A stretch of DNA of 64,000 nt. It comes from Ochotona curzoniae (lineage: Eukaryota; Chordata; Mammalia; Lagomorpha; Ochotonidae). Position 1 is the stretch's first letter, and each line of letters begins with the position of its first letter. Positions 11,101 through 25,400 of this stretch are shown one piece after another. The notes below the pieces were generated by a model, which was given only the letters and a program-made list of their open reading frames with translations, had not been told where the DNA came from and did not search any database. Position numbers and translations under genes: made by a program. The stretch lies in contig NW_024465369.1 of the NCBI RefSeq assembly GCF_017591425.1, positions 29,493,001 to 29,557,000 of the forward strand. The letters run 5' to 3'.

Positions 11101-13699
11101 AGAATATTGAAACTAACTTCAGTATAAGGTTTAAGTGATAGTGCATGCATATATTATGTTGTAATTTTTCTATGTTTCAGTCATTTTTTATATTTTTTCA
11201 TCTGTAGTATATTAATTGTTCAGTTCAGCTGAAGCAGTGTTGTCACATTACATTTATTTCTCTATTTTCCTAATAGATATCACTGCCTTCAATTGTAAAG
11301 AATAGCTTCATGGATAGACAGAAATTGATAATATAATTTTATTAATAAAAGTTTTGCAAGCTGGGATTTGTTAAATATTGAAGTAATATGGGCTGCCTAC
11401 CCAGATTGATTGTCTGAACTTCTTCTTTTTCAAGGTCCTAAATTGAGTGGAATGTTCTTTGTGCTTCCAACATCCCCTGTAACGATTTACTTCTTTAATA
11501 CAAGGTGGACTTTTTCATGGCAAGATATATTCTTCTGTTTTCACTTCAGATGTAAGGTATTCTCTCATACCCAGTCAACAGATTTATATTTTCCTCAATC
11601 GAAAGTTTTCCCCAAGGTTCTTAACACTGGACACCTTCCCAGCTTCCCTCAACAGGAAGTATGCACTCTTCTTTTGAGCCACAATTGCTATTATTCTGCA
11701 GAGATTTGAATAGATTTATGTTTCATCATTTTAATGTAATTATTGTCCTTTGTGTTTTCATATGTTAAAAGGTACTTGAAACTGAGGTTAGTGCTTCATG
11801 AATTTTTTGAGGTCATGAGGTTTTTCACCTAGAATGCATACCAAGTATATTTGTTCAATACTTGTAACTTGCACTTTTTAGGTCATGGTATGAGTAGTGA
11901 AATATTTCATATGATTATCGAGGATAAAAGTTAGTATATACTCAGTATTCTATGAAGATATAATATGTATCTTCTGTGTTGAAGTTTGAGTGGCACTTAC
12001 GAACCATTAAGTTTGTGGTCATCATGCCCCTCTTTGTGGCGTTGTGGTTAGTGTCCTCAGCTTGACTGTGCAGTGTTCCCACAGGGGCTCTGGTTCGTTT
12101 CCCGGCTGCTCTACTTTCCTTCTGTTTCCCTGCTCATGTCCTGGGAAAGCAGTCGAGGATGACCCAGAGCCTTAGGACCCTGCACTCATGTGGGAGACCT
12201 GGAAGGAGCTCGTGTCTCCTGGATTCAGATCAGCCCAGCTCTGGCTGTAGTGGCCTACTGGGAAGTGAACCAGCAGATGGAAGAGGTTTCTCTTTGTCAT
12301 TCCTTCTCTCTGTAATTCTGATGGTAATTTAGATTTTAAAACTAACTTCGTTGTGCTCAGTGAACAGTGTTGAATAAATTCATGTTACAATTAAACGTTA
12401 GTGTTAAACAACATATATCAGAACTGGAATATATAAAGAGAGCTCCATGCATACAGTAATGTTATAAAATGAGCAATATCTATGAAATAAATTTTAAATA
12501 TTTTTGTATTTGTAACTCCCAGTTCAGTACTAATTAGCACTTTCACAGAGCTAATAAATCATGTTTACTTCAAGCCTTTAAACCTTATGTAAAATTTGAC
12601 TGTTAAATAGATTACAGGTGCAGGTTAAAATGACCTGCATCTAAATTTTGAGTAACTCCAGCCCTCATTTACAGTTCCCTTTTTGAAGTACAGTTTATTC
12701 CATGTGTGTACATAGCCTTCCTGCAGTGTGGATTTCTGGGTAGATTTCTGGGATATCTAGAGAATATAAGGACTACTGCTGATTATAATACCTACCTGTA
12801 ACCATTTAAGAAAAACGTCTAGTGCATCTGTAGCAAGGGACTATATGGATCATCCTGTTTTCCTCCCCATGTTCACAAGAACCTTGTGTGTGTCATGATT
12901 GTTCACAGATTCCATTGATGCAAAGAGCTCTGAGGACAGACAGCATATTGCTGTTCTCTCTGTTTTTGGCAGCTGCAACATAGCAAAAAACACTTAAGAT
13001 ACAAGTGTGTAGGTGTAGGTGATTCTGTTTCCTGCATTATAAGGAAAAATAGCTGTTGTGCAACACGAAGTGGGGTGCATGTCACTGTGCTACTGGAGGT
13101 AGTTTCCTAATGGATAGCATAGGTATAGGAGATAAGATCCACAGTCTGGATCTTATGTGCGTTTGTCTTTCTTGCTCTAAGTAAATGCTGTACAAGTTGA
13201 ACCTGCATGTGCTCTCAGCTACCTGCAATTATGTACTGATCTTTTCCATGTGGGGCTCTTACTTGGCTTTTAACCTGGGTAGGCTCGGGTTATGAAAATA
13301 GTTTCATTTTATTTTATCATACTAGAGTTGTTTGTATCCACTCTGTTCTACATCTCTATGGTGTTGCAGATGGTATTCATGTGTTTTCATCTACAATAAA
13401 ACTGTCTATTTCATGATAAGAAAATAAGCCTTTTAATTTTTAAAATTAATTTCTAGCTATGACCAGAACAAAATTAAACCAGTAATATCTCAGATAGCAG
13501 TTGGCTTTATGGAAAGAATTGAATAAAACATATGTATTGTATCGTGAAATGGGCAAGATAGATTTGTTCAGCATTTTGTTATGTGTTTATATTTTGGTAA
13601 TAGAAAAAAAGTTGGAGGTAGGAGGGTTGGAAAGAATATAAAGTGTTCCACTTTTTCTCTGTTAACTTATACTTCTGTCTGTTGTTGAAAATTGTTCTC
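11101..13699. other. AT-rich spacer around one CSINE, no gene seen
   Basis: Apart from the CSINE at 12.0-12.3 kb nothing is recognisable. The frame of 99 codons at 11410-11709 has no protein-like composition. Confidence 0.6.
12025..12328 (+). mobile_element. CSINE, older
   Basis: Recognisable blocks are 'GGGAAAGCAGTCGAGGATG', 'CCTGCACTCATGTGGGAGAC', 'TGGGAAGTGAACCAGCAGAT' and 'CTCTCTGTAATTCTGA'. The head is diverged. Confidence 0.8.
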
Positions 13700-14022
13700 A
13701 TATAGTGCAGGCATTGTGGCAAAGTAGGTCATGCCATTATCTGCCGTGCTGGCCACCCAAATGGGCACCAGTTTGGGTCCTGGTTGTTCCATTCTAATCC
13801 ATCTTCCTCTTTCTGTGGAAAGAGCCACAAAATGATGGCCCAAGTGTGGTGCCCCTGTTAACCACACTGAAGATCTGGTTGAAGCATCTGGCTCTAGCCT
13901 GGTCCAGCACTGGCTGCTGTGGTCATCTGGAGAGTGAATCATTGGGTTGAAAATCTCTCTCTGTTTCAGTTCCTCTGTCTTTGTTTCTCTGTCTTTAAAA
14001 ATAGCAATAAATAAATCAACCC
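13700..14022 (+). mobile_element. CSINE, old
   Basis: 'GCCATTATCTGCCGTGCTGG', 'AATGGGCACCAGTTTGGGTCC', 'GGAGAGTGAATCATTGGG' and a CTGTCTTT...AATAAATAAAT end keep the CSINE order with many substitutions. Confidence 0.65.
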
Positions 14023-14242
14023 AGATGTCCATCAGCAGATGGCAGGAAAAAGAGAATTTGCTATACATGCACATTGTGGATGGAATACTACCCATCCAGA
14101 AAGAAAGAATCAAATCTTGTGTTTACAATAAAATGCTTGCCACTGGAGACCATTGTGATTAGTGAAATACATCAATCCCAAAAAGCCACATATCATATAT
14201 TTGCCCCAATCTGATTGTTTAAAACCTCCTATATTTTAGTCT

Positions 14243-14531
14243 GGATTTATTGGCAAGAGAGGAGAGGCAGAGAGGAAGATCTTCTGTCCAATGATTCACT
14301 CCCCAGGCGGCCGCAACGGCTGGAGCTGAGCCAATCCGAAGCCAGGAGCCTCTTCCGGGTCTCCCACGGGGTTGCAGGGTGTCAAAGCTTTGGGCCATCC
14401 TTGACTGCTTTCCTGGGCCACAGGCAGGGAGCTGGAAGGGAAGCGGGGCTGCCGGGATAGAACCGGCACCCATATGGAATCCCTGGGGTGCAAGGCGAGG
14501 ACCTTAACCACTGTGCCACCGCGCAGGGCCC
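14243..14531 (-). mobile_element. CSINE, young, nearly complete
   Basis: The complement carries all consensus blocks, among them 'GGCACCCATATGGAATCC', 'GCCCCGCTTCCCTTCCAGCT' and 'CTGTCCAATGATTCACTCCC' (plus-strand form), with few changes. The head ends at 14531 with GGGCCC. Confidence 0.9.
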
Positions 14532-17529
14532 TATAATGAGTTTTTAAAAAATGCATGGAAGATGCATTTGAGGTATAAATTATGGGCTATTAGGAAATTT
14601 TGCTGAATAACAGATACATTTTTTAACAGTTAAATAAAGTATAGAAAAGGCCACTTACAGCTTTGCTTTTCTACAAACGTGATAATGGTAACTATACTGA
14701 GACATGCAGTTGATGTGGTAGTTATGTTGGAGTTTTTTTGTTTGTTTGTTTGCAAAATGAAGGAAATAGCTTAAATCCCAGCACTGAAAATGCTCCATAC
14801 AGTGCATTGTTTCCCAGCTTTCTACTGCAATGTTTGTCACTGCTGAGTATATCAAGGTCTTCAAGGAAAATGAGAGTCTAACCATAACTGGTGGAGTGTG
14901 AAACCCAAAATTGGTTAATATCATCTCTCGCAAGAGTTACTACCCTCACTTTGTTCCTCTGCACTGCAGGGACTGCTCCTGATTTGATGGTAGGTCGATA
15001 TCCCATTTATAATGCATTATGAACAGTGATGGCTGAACTGAGGTATTTTGCCTCCATCTCAGGAACTATTGTTACTTGGCTTTTATTCTGACTACGCCAA
15101 CAATGAAAATGATGTAGGATACTCAGTGTAAGTATCCTTGGCCAGAAAATAGAAAAAGATGAAGACTACAGTGATATATTTGATTTTTAAAGCATGCTTG
15201 TTTTGAAACTGTACCATAAAGTGTATTACTTTTTGTGGATAACAGGCATCAATATAATTAGGAAAAATTCCAACTGTAGTTTTAAAGCGCTGAGACTGGA
15301 TTGTAGTATATTAAATAAACAGTTATTACGGGGAGTTTGATGTTTAAGATAAATAGCTGCAAATTATTTCATAAAATTTTTTGGGTATTTTTGCTAATTT
15401 AAAAATTACATTTGCTCTTTAATGACATTTCATGTTTTGCTGCAAGATTTTCTCAAACCTTGGGTTTAAGGTGCTCTTGAGTTGACTTTGGCAAAGTTGA
15501 AATATATATATCATCATACATAAACATACATATACATATTCATCAATATGTTTCTGCTTTCCAAATACTATTTGCGTGAACGATCATGGGGCTGCTTTTA
15601 AGTTAATATATAGCACCCAACAGTTAACTCTAATATAATGTGAATGAGGAAATTGTGAAAATAGTAAAGCAAAAGCTAATCTTAACAAATTATTGCAGTT
15701 AAGTCTGAATCCCGTATATATGAATGTATTTGTATGTAAATATACAAGTATATGAAATTGCTTTTTAAAGTATTTAATTGTAGAGACGTTACGAAAGGTG
15801 TCTGAAAGACAGTTATTTATCTTTTATATTTTATATTTGTTTGTTTTATTTTTTACCTGAAGAGGTTTTTTGTGCCTTTTAAGTTTTCTTTAAATATATT
15901 TTTATAATAAAAAGGATTTGGGAATTATAATAAAGAATGTTAAAACAATGTTATTAGTTCTGAGGAAAAGAAGTATTGCTAAAAAAACCCAACAAATATG
16001 TAAGTAACTTGTTTCGCACTTGGCTACTTTGTTAAGAGGAATTTTCTTCCTCCTTTGTTAAAAAAAAAAAATTCTGCCACTATAACTTTGTGTCTCAAAG
16101 CCAATCAGTTCTGTCAGGGCCAGGATGGTGCTTAAGAAATTGGAAACATTTCTGCTGGCAGGTTCACTATTCATTTCTGACACTGGCTGGTACAATATTG
16201 AGCATTTTAATTTATTGAAGTTGCTATTCAGAAAGTAAAAGCGATACATTCTCCTACCTGGGATCTATCTCAACATTTCTTTATATGTGTTTGGACACAG
16301 CTCATAGCTTTTTAATAAAACATTACACATTCATCTTCTTAAACTGCCATATAAAGGATAGGTAACACCATGAACTAATGTAAATTTAAGATTCGTTTTT
16401 AACATTTCCAGAAATGATGAGAGATCAAAGTAAGAGTATTTTAAATGTAGGATCAATTGATTTTTTTGGTTTGCTTAGTCTGTTTATATCATCACCATTT
16501 GGGTACTTTGAAAATCGTGTACCTGTTTTCAAAAAGCCTGCTTTCTCTGTAGTTGTAGTTAGCATCTACTTCTATTTTTGCAAAGAACGAAGCAAAACTT
16601 ACAGATGCAGTGACTGCTTGGCTGTGGCTGAAAACCAGAGTTAAGATGCCAAGAACTGAGAGTCAGCCAGTTTCTATAAAGAGAATCAAGGGCCAGGACA
16701 GAGAAACCACGGAAAGTCCATAGCTCAAAGTCCTGAGGTTAGCAGAGTATTTGTGAACCAATTCCAATAAAAAAAAAAAAAAGCAAATGAATGAGTAACG
16801 AAGAAGTATTTATTTCTATGGGCTTTGATTGGCGATCCATCAGCAGAATGAGCTTGCTTAATATTAAAACATCAGGCACATTTTACTTGGTGTTTTGTGC
16901 TATATTTTTGGATACAGCTATGCATGCAGATTTTTTTTCCATTTTTTTCCTGTTTATACTCATAACTAAGAAAACCATCTAGTCATTTTTGGTAATAATT
17001 TGGTAATGAAAGTTTCAATTTGAAATTATCAGGTCTTGAACTCATTACATCTTGACATTAATCATTGTTTCAAATTTATATTTGAATTAGACACACTGTG
17101 TACATCTATGATAATGTGACAGATGTTTAGTAAATTTTGCCTGTCTGTGGTATTGTATTATTGTAAATGTTTTGCAGAATGTAAGACAAAGAGTGTATTT
17201 CTAAAGCAATAATCATGCTGTTGTAGTCTGTATTTTACAGGCAAATAACTATTAATATTTTATTTTTAAATGAAATAAAGCTCAGAGTACTCGTTATTAC
17301 CATTTGTATCTCTTTTTCTGAATTCACACTGGATTTGTATTAAATATTTTGGAATATGGGAAGACCAAACTTCAGTGTGCTGAGTTTATAGTCACTGCAG
17401 TCGTATGAGCTAGATTGTAGTTCTTTCCACAGTACCCCCAGTAAATATCTGCCATCATGCACACCTGGGGTAGTCCTAAAATTAGAATTTATGAACATTT
17501 ACATTCAATTTGTATGTGTTCATTTTTGC
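14532..17529. other. AT-rich spacer, no gene seen
   Basis: There is strongly AT-rich sequence with A-runs (16060-16070, 16769-16782), TATATA patches near 15.5 kb and no supported feature. Confidence 0.6.
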
Positions 17530-17848
17530 CCACTCATTTGGCCTACTGATTAAAGTGTTAGTTAAGATCTGAGCTTTCTACATGTGCGTGACTGGGGTTG
17601 ATTCTTGCATCTGGTTTGTGGCTGTAGACAATGGGAAACTGATAATCATGGAATTATTGGATTACTGTCACCCCTAAACCTGAACTGAGCTCTCAGGGAC
17701 TGGCTTGACCCCACCTGAATGCCCCTGTTGCTGCAAGTAATTAAAGAGTGAACCAGCAAGTAGGAGCATGTTTCTTTCTCTTCCTCCCTCCCTGCCTCCC
17801 TCTCTTCCTGCCTCCCTCCCTCTACCTTTCTCAAATAAATATACGTTT
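17530..17848 (+). mobile_element. CSINE, old
   Basis: The weak head 'GGCCTACTGATTAAAGTGTT' is followed by 'GAGTGAACCAGCAAGTAGGA', an expanded CCTCCCT tract and AAATAAATA. The pyrimidine tract has grown into a simple repeat. Confidence 0.65.
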
Positions 17849-19959
17849 GTACAAACTTGTTTTTCACCTATATGCAGGTAACTCCTTGAAGAACGTCACA
17901 GTGCTTTTCAGACAGAAACTAGGCTGTGCTGTGGCAGCAGTGCTGCTTCTGGTGTTATTGGGGAACATTTGGATACATTTGTCTTTTGCACATCCAGGAA
18001 TACCATCGACACACACTTCTCAAAGGTGTTGACAGACTCCATTTTATGAAATATATTTGTTTATACATCTGTTTTTCATCAATTTATTATACTTTTAATA
18101 ATTAAGTTGAGAAAGTTACTTTGTCCTAATTTTATGGATGGAAAAAAAAAGCAACCCTAACCACAATTGGAAGACATAAGAAGATCGGTCATTGAATTTC
18201 ATTAGGAAAAAAGAAAATCTTACGGTCTGAAAGGAAGCTAGGTAATCAAGTCTGCCATATAGAAATGTTCAAAATTCACTTGCAGATAACCATGAAGGTT
18301 CTTACCCACTTTTTCCCTGTATGTCTATCTTTCCTGTAATTAAAGTTATTGGAAAATAGTAGCAAAAAACAATTGGGAAATGATTCATATGTGTCAAGTA
18401 ATTTTCTGGGTAAGTCAAATCATCTGGAATAGTATAGGTTTGTGGGTAAATGTATTGTAAAGTGTAAACTATTTTGCACACCTTCTATTATTTCATTGTG
18501 TATTTTGGTATGAGGAATTTGTAGATAAGAAACTGTTAACATTTCGCAGATAATCAATATAAAGAAATATGTGGGAAGCAGCTGTTGCTGCTGATAATGG
18601 TGCCGAGTAGTTTAAATATTGTCTCTGTGTAATGACACGAGCACAGAACTTCATTGCAAATCAAGGCAACTGAAGTTTACTTATCCTTGTCCTAGACACA
18701 GGACCAAGTCCTTGAGAAAATTTTGTTCAGTAGGATTGATCTGCCTCAGTGCTTTCCAAAATATAGTTCACAAATAATTCACATCAGTTTCACTTTCCAA
18801 CTCTTTAGCAACAGAAAGTCATGAAACTCAAGTCTCACCCACTGACTCTGACCCTCGGGTGTGGCATCACAATCAATCTGGGAATTTTGCTGTGTATTTA
18901 TATTTCAGAACCACTGATTTGATTTGCATCATGGAGATATCTTACAGAGTATGTATGACAGTTGTTCCTCAAGAAATCTTACAAAAAACATCAGCACTTT
19001 TTAATGCAGAAGTTCTTATTTTGAAAGGAAGTAGTCCCACACAGCCAATGCACAATGATGTGGGAACCACAAGATGCACATCAGAGATTAAAGTCAGCTG
19101 TAAATCAAAATACTGGCAGTTGCTTTGTTCCATATTCATCTAGCAGATTTTGATCCATGAACAAAAACCAAAAAGGACAAATAGGAAAAAGAAACCTCCC
19201 TGCTTTTCTTTGTTCAGAGCATTTTACTGCTTAACATTCTTGGTGACTATTCATCCGTTTCCTTCTTGTCATCATGCTGACAACCAGTAGCAATCAACAT
19301 TTATTCCTGTTTGCTTGTTTATCTTTCTCCTTTCCTTTTCATTCTACAACCATCTTTGTCCCAAATCAGAGTTGTAGATTCTAAGAAAATTACCTGTCAC
19401 TGTGGCAGAGATTTAAGAAAAAAAGAAAGCATTTTCCACAGCTCAAAAACACAGAATACTCTGCAAAGATGTTTTAAATTCTGTTGTTTTATATTATATC
19501 ATATTATATATATTTTATATAATTGACATAAAAATGGTGAGACATAAAATGAAAATTAAAATGTAATTAGTGCCCTGAATTGTGTTGGGACTCGCATTTC
19601 CTCCGCTTGCCTCTGCTAACCACTTTCTTTATTCATCTCTGCCTTTCTACACACTTACTCCTTGGAGCTTGGCTGTTTTCTTTTGCTTTCACTCTGCTAT
19701 CCTGCATCATGGCTTCCTCTCATTACTGTCCTTTACTGTTTCAATGAGAGCATTTTAAGCAAGTCCCAAGTATAAGACTCTTTTTAGATTCAGTGCTTCA
19801 TCTATTTATTCACACATTCACTTTTATTTCTTTAAATTCATTTATTCATTCACATGCTCCAGAGACATGATCCAGAGACCTACATTTATTAGTAACTAGG
19901 TCTCTAATTCTCTTTCACACACACATGTATAGCTGGACTATAGTTCTGCTTTCCTATTA
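17849..19959. other. AT-rich spacer, no gene seen
   Basis: No repeat or exon is recognised. A TATATTATATCATATTATAT patch lies near 19.5 kb. Confidence 0.55.
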
Positions 19960-20620
19960 AAATGTATTAGTTAATTTAAAAAAGCTTTATTTTGTTTATA
20001 TTGGAAAGTCATAAGTCTGTCATTCTGCTATTTAGGTATATCATGACGTTGTAGGTATGGACAGTGAAAGAAAGTCTAGCAGTCTATTGTAAAGATATAG
20101 TTAACAATTTCATTGGAAGTTCATCTTAATTTGGAAGTAGAGAAGCATGCTGCTTTGTATGTTCACATACTGATATTGTAGTTTTAATTATTCTGCTCCT
20201 ATAGAGGATTACAGTACATGTATATTGCCTTTATATCTATCTTATATTTTGCATGAAGTTTACGTTATGTCAGAAAGAACTTGGGATATTTGCCTTTTGG
20301 AATTGGCTTATTTCACTGAGCATAATGGTCACTACTTGGGACCATTTTGTTGCAAATGGTAGGTTTTGTTTGTTTGTTTCTTTCTTTCTTTTTTTTTTAT
20401 TAATGAATGAATAGTATTCTGTAGAGTAGATATATCACAGTTTCTTTATCCACTTTTGTTTCAACAGGCAATTGCATTGTTTCCATGTCTTGCTATTACA
20501 GGTTGTGCTGCTATAAATACTGCTAATATGATCTTCTCTCTTTGCTGAATACTTTTTGGCATACCATGTATAATGCCAGCCTAGGTGGAATCTAAATTTC
20601 ATGAAAGGGATCTTCCTATA
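19960..20620 (-). mobile_element. Decayed LINE-1 3' end
   Basis: The segment at 20405-20450 ('AATAGTATTCTGTAGAGTAG', then 'TTTCTTTATCCAC') matches the end of ORF2 in the intact element at 58424-58470. The left part (20030-20160) is an L1 3' UTR closely similar to 53110-53280. Confidence 0.8.
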
Positions 20621-22214
20621 AACTGTGATTAGCTGTTAGTCATAGCTATTAATTGGGAAAACAGCCTAGCGAAACTTGAAATGCTGATGAATCATTTGTT
20701 GGTGGGAAATCTCCCCTGAATTTAAATGCCTGCAGCAACAACAGAAATGTGTGCTATAGAAACCCATTTTTGTGATGGACATTTCACAGGGTCCGATTTG
20801 GTTTCAAACAATAGATTCCAGAACAGTGTGGAGATTTCTTGACTAATAGTTTTCTGGGTTTCACAAGATGAGTTACCTTCAAAGAGATGGAACACGTGAC
20901 TTACATGTAGGAGCTTTGCTTACCGCCCATCATAGATCATGAACAACATCTCAGAACAGCCTCAGAGTAGGAAGTGATCAGAAAAAATTGTGTTCTTCCT
21001 GCCCTTTCAGCTTAGAGCATTTGGTAAGGCTGCCTGGAAACCTAACGTCAGAAATGAGGCATAACACTCATGACAACGATTCATTTATTCTCACTAAAAT
21101 ATTAGTAACATACTCCGCTGCTGAAGGTTCAGAGACACTGTAGCAGAGGAGTATGCTGCTGCGGTCATGCTGATGCTGTTTTTAAGCCATAGTTTGCAAG
21201 ATTGGAGATTATTTTAATTGTCCTTAGGGAGCTCATTCTCATAATTGAGGTATCAGTATTCATTTGTACATGCACACACAGGCGAGAGAGAGAGAGAGTG
21301 AAAAAGAGAAAGAATTTCATTTCCTAAGTTTCGGAGAAAAGTGTCCTGTTTTAATATTTGAATTTCTTGTTTTCTATCCTATTTGTTCTCAGAGCAGTTA
21401 TAACAACAGGCTGTTCCTAAAAATCTCTAAACGATAAAGATGAAGGCATACCTACTAACACCACAAAAAAGAAATCAGGGTTCTTGTAATAATAGTGATT
21501 ATTGACTGTGACTTCTTGAATACCTCCACAGTGCTCCTAACAATACATACTTCTCTGGAACACGGAGGAAGAACTAGTTGTCCTTAATTTATTCCAAAGG
21601 AAACAATCTCGGATGATTATCTGCCAGAGCAAAGGCTGCTCGTTAAGTAAAAGCTACCTGTGGCAGGAATCTTTGAAAATGTCACAAACAGCAAAGCAGA
21701 ATCATTGGTGGAGCATAATATTAGGGAACATGTTGCCAAAAATGTATTATAAAACAATTTAAGATATTGATGGACTAGTGCTTTTGCAACATTTATTATT
21801 GTTTCTCTAATATCAAAATTGATCAGAAGTATATAAAAATTCTGTTTATTAACTGTTGCTGATTGACTCACCAATTTGAAACCATAAAGTCTTGTAATTG
21901 GATGCCAAAAATTGTATTATCTATTTTACTCAAAAAGTTTACTTTTGTATGGATTATAGTAGAAATAGTGTGTGCAGCCATGCACGATAGGCAGGATTTA
22001 TGCACTGAGAAATTTGGGATATGAAGTCAGGAAACTGAATCATGAATGTAAACCTGCAACTTTTGTGTTCTAATGTGTGATTTAAAAAAGCCTTGATAAC
22101 AACAATAGTTAAACAGAATATCAGTAATGGTGTCTCCATTGTCTGTTCACCAAAAAATGTAATGGCTTGACGCAGTAATAGCTGCTATGTTTTCATTTGT
22201 CTCACTTGGGCTGT
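20621..22214. other. Spacer, no gene seen
   Basis: The sequence is less AT-extreme and could hide an ancient transposon. Apart from the (GA)n tract nothing is assignable. Confidence 0.5.
21281..21312. repeat. (GA)n microsatellite
   Basis: GCGAGAGAGAGAGAGAGTGA is followed by a purine-rich stretch. Confidence 0.85.
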
Positions 22215-22443
22215 GCAATTAAGTATAGCTCCTGTCCTTTCCATGGGATGTAAGATGGCTCCATTCAACTGGGCTGGCACAGTCACTCATAAGTTGGTAA
22301 TGGTTTTGATGGGAAAAACTATAGGGGAAATCGATGGGGGAGGGGGACCGAGAGACTGTGGGGAAGGGCATGGGCAACCCTAGAGCCTATGGAAAAGTAT
22401 CATGAAACAAAATAAAATATTTCTAAATGTAAAAAAAAAAAAA
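22215..22443 (+). mobile_element. Retroelement 3' end with A-tail, probably LINE-1 3' UTR
   Basis: A G-rich polypurine tract (22321-22367) is followed by AATAAAATATTTC and a 13-base A-tail (22431-22443). A G-rich tract upstream of the poly(A) signal is typical of L1 3' UTRs. The clean tail suggests moderate age. It does not match the 3' UTR of the intact element, so it would belong to a different L1 family. Confidence 0.55.
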
Positions 22444-25400
22444 TTACTTTTGTCTGTTGGCTGCAAGCTCAGCTGGGGCTGTTTGAGGTACCTTGGTTGT
22501 TCTCCTAATGAAATTCTTTGGGAGGCTCAGGACAACAGAGTTCTTATCTGAGGTCTTCTGGAGTAAATTCAGAAGTTTCCTGGTTTGGAGTATGAAGTAT
22601 AGAATTGACATAATCTAGTTCACCTCAAGGAGCAAACGTATTAGTTCAAGAATAAAGGTAGGTGTTTTTCATTGGATGACAGTGAGTTTAGAGCATTCTG
22701 ACAAGAAAAGCAAGAAGTCATGGTATACATTCACAAAGATCTATTTTATTTGATATTAAATGCCACTTTCTACAGTAAATCTGGAAGCAAAAAGAGTACA
22801 CTGTTCCTCAAAGGACTGTAAAATAATAAATATGATGATTTTATTTTCCTTTTAACAATGGAAGCAAAATTTGGTAATCTGATTTCAACTAGAACTGTTC
22901 CGTAAGGTTGTGATGCTCATAGCTTAGCTTTGAGTCTTCTCAGGGGGAGAGTCCAACTTTTCCCAGGATATTCTACTATGTAGAAAGAAGAATGAATAGT
23001 GTCTAGTTCATATTACAGTTGTACCTCAGAGAAATCAATTGTACTTTACAGACATACTTTGAACACAAAAATAGTAAGATATCTTAGAGATGAAATGTAG
23101 GTTTCTATATATGTATTCAGTTTTATTCATCAAGAGAAATCTGCAGTTATAATAGCATCAACCATTGGTCTCAACCATTGGTATCAAGTTATAACATTCA
23201 ATTTAAGTTTACATGTTTACCCTGAAGTAGCTTTATGAAGAATGTGAAGCATCACTTGCCATCTAAATTGAAAGACAAATGCAAAGAAAATATAAACAAA
23301 CTCTTTTTCTCCCTATGCTAACCTCATCTCCTTTATGGGCTATTTATTGAATACTGTTTCTCCCTTGAAAGTATCTCCTTACACTGAGTTCCTCATTCTT
23401 TAACCCTAAATAAAAATCTCTGGAGTGTTTAAAGGCTTAGGAATTCAATGAGAATTGATTTTTAAATGCAGAAAAGTTTCTATCCTTCTTCAATTCTTAA
23501 AACAAGAAAACGAATCTTCCATCAATTAATACTGAACTGTAGTATGAATATTCTTTCCTTTACAGCCATTCTATACCACACACACACATACACACAAAAC
23601 CACAAATCACTACAAGTGATAGTTTCATCAGAAGAGTGGGAAACCTTTGTTACCTTTTTCTCAGATAATCCATAGACTGGAAAATGTGAAGATTCTGGAA
23701 ACAGTTAAATAGGTGCCAAGAAAAAACTAATTTGAGAAAAAAAAATGCCTTCTGGAGTATGGGACCCGAGTATGCAGGTTCACAAGAGCTTCATCCTTTA
23801 GTGCTTTGTAGTTTTATTGCATTTTTCTTTGATTGCTTAACAACGTATGATACATAGTTTAAACCCAGAAGCCACTAAGACAAATGAAATTGTTATTACA
23901 TGTGATAAAATCTAAATCATAAGAGTTATATTTAAATGTAAGGGAGCCTTAAATCTCATTGTTAACCACAATCTGCCAGTGTCTTGACTCTGCTCTCAGT
24001 CCCAGGGCTGTACTCACACTGATTACTGTGATCACTATTGGTGATTCAGAGATTATGTAAGGAAAGTCAAATGCTCCCCTAAGGTTAGGTGAGTATGACT
24101 CAGGCAGCCCTCATTTTGTTATTCTGCGTAGGTCTGGAACTTTTACTGCATCACTTTAAGTGTTTACAGAGGGGAAGCATACTCACTTGAATCATCTGAT
24201 TAGGAACTGCTGAAACTTTATATGCCTCATAGTTAAGGCTCTAGATTTAATCTTGTGTTTGTGTAAATAAATAGCATCCCTACTGTTTGCCTTAGGCTTG
24301 TTGCCTGTTGATGAAGCTGGTATGAACCATGATGAATGCTTCTGTGCTTCTACAAGTCCAGTGCAGAATGGTTTCACCTTGGTCATTCGTTTTTTGGCAT
24401 ATTATATGCTCTATGCTAGCATAATAGTCAAGATATAAGAGCAATAGAGTTAAAATGTAAAATGTAGTTATTTATTAACTACTGAAAACCATTAGACTTT
24501 TTACCAAAAGTCAATAAAATTGTCTTTGGTACCAAAAACAGTAAGTTAATGTATTTTTCTGTTGAAAGATAACTCACTGTGTATGAGTGTGTGTGTGTGT
24601 GTGGGGGGGGGGGTTCAATATCTTTAACTAAAAAGGAATTGATCTACTTTATATGTGACAACTTTGTACATAGTGTATGCTTCTAGTATACATATGTGAT
24701 AAAACTGTTTTGGAAGTCTTGCCTAGTCCTTCCTGGAAATAGTGGCAGAGAATGAAGGGAAGAATATTGTGTGACTTAGAACCAACATGTGGGAAAATCA
24801 AATTAGATGTTGCTAATAATCATACAGTTTGTACTGTTTTGTATTTTAAAAATGGGTGAAAGATGAAAGAGGTTTTTCAGAAAAGGATTATAGTAAATAT
24901 TTTATTTTGAATGATAATAGACAAGATTAAGGTTTGAAGTATTGCACTGAGTAAACTATGGAGTGGAAATATTTTATACCCACGTACTACTGAATCTACT
25001 GAGCTGTGAAATGATTAAAAATACATACCTTATAAAGGCAGAGATGGTAATACTCAATTTTATCTTAACCATCTAAGCATAAATTGGAGTCCACTCAATG
25101 GAGGAAAATGAAACTAGGTTGATTGTGTAGTCTGGAACAAGATGGCTTTTACTTCAATATATTATGTGTAGTTTCCAACAAGAATAAAGACATGTGAATT
25201 AAGTATAATAGTGGTTATGATTAAATAAATAGCAAGTTTTAAGGCATATTTTAGCTGGATCATATTGTACTAGGGGCAAAATAAAATCCGGCATGGTTCA
25301 GATAAGTACATTTCATGACAATACTTTTTATTCATTTGTTTTTGGAAGATGCTAACAGTTCCTTTTTTATTGTTGCAGTCAAATTTTTAAAAAGAGATTC

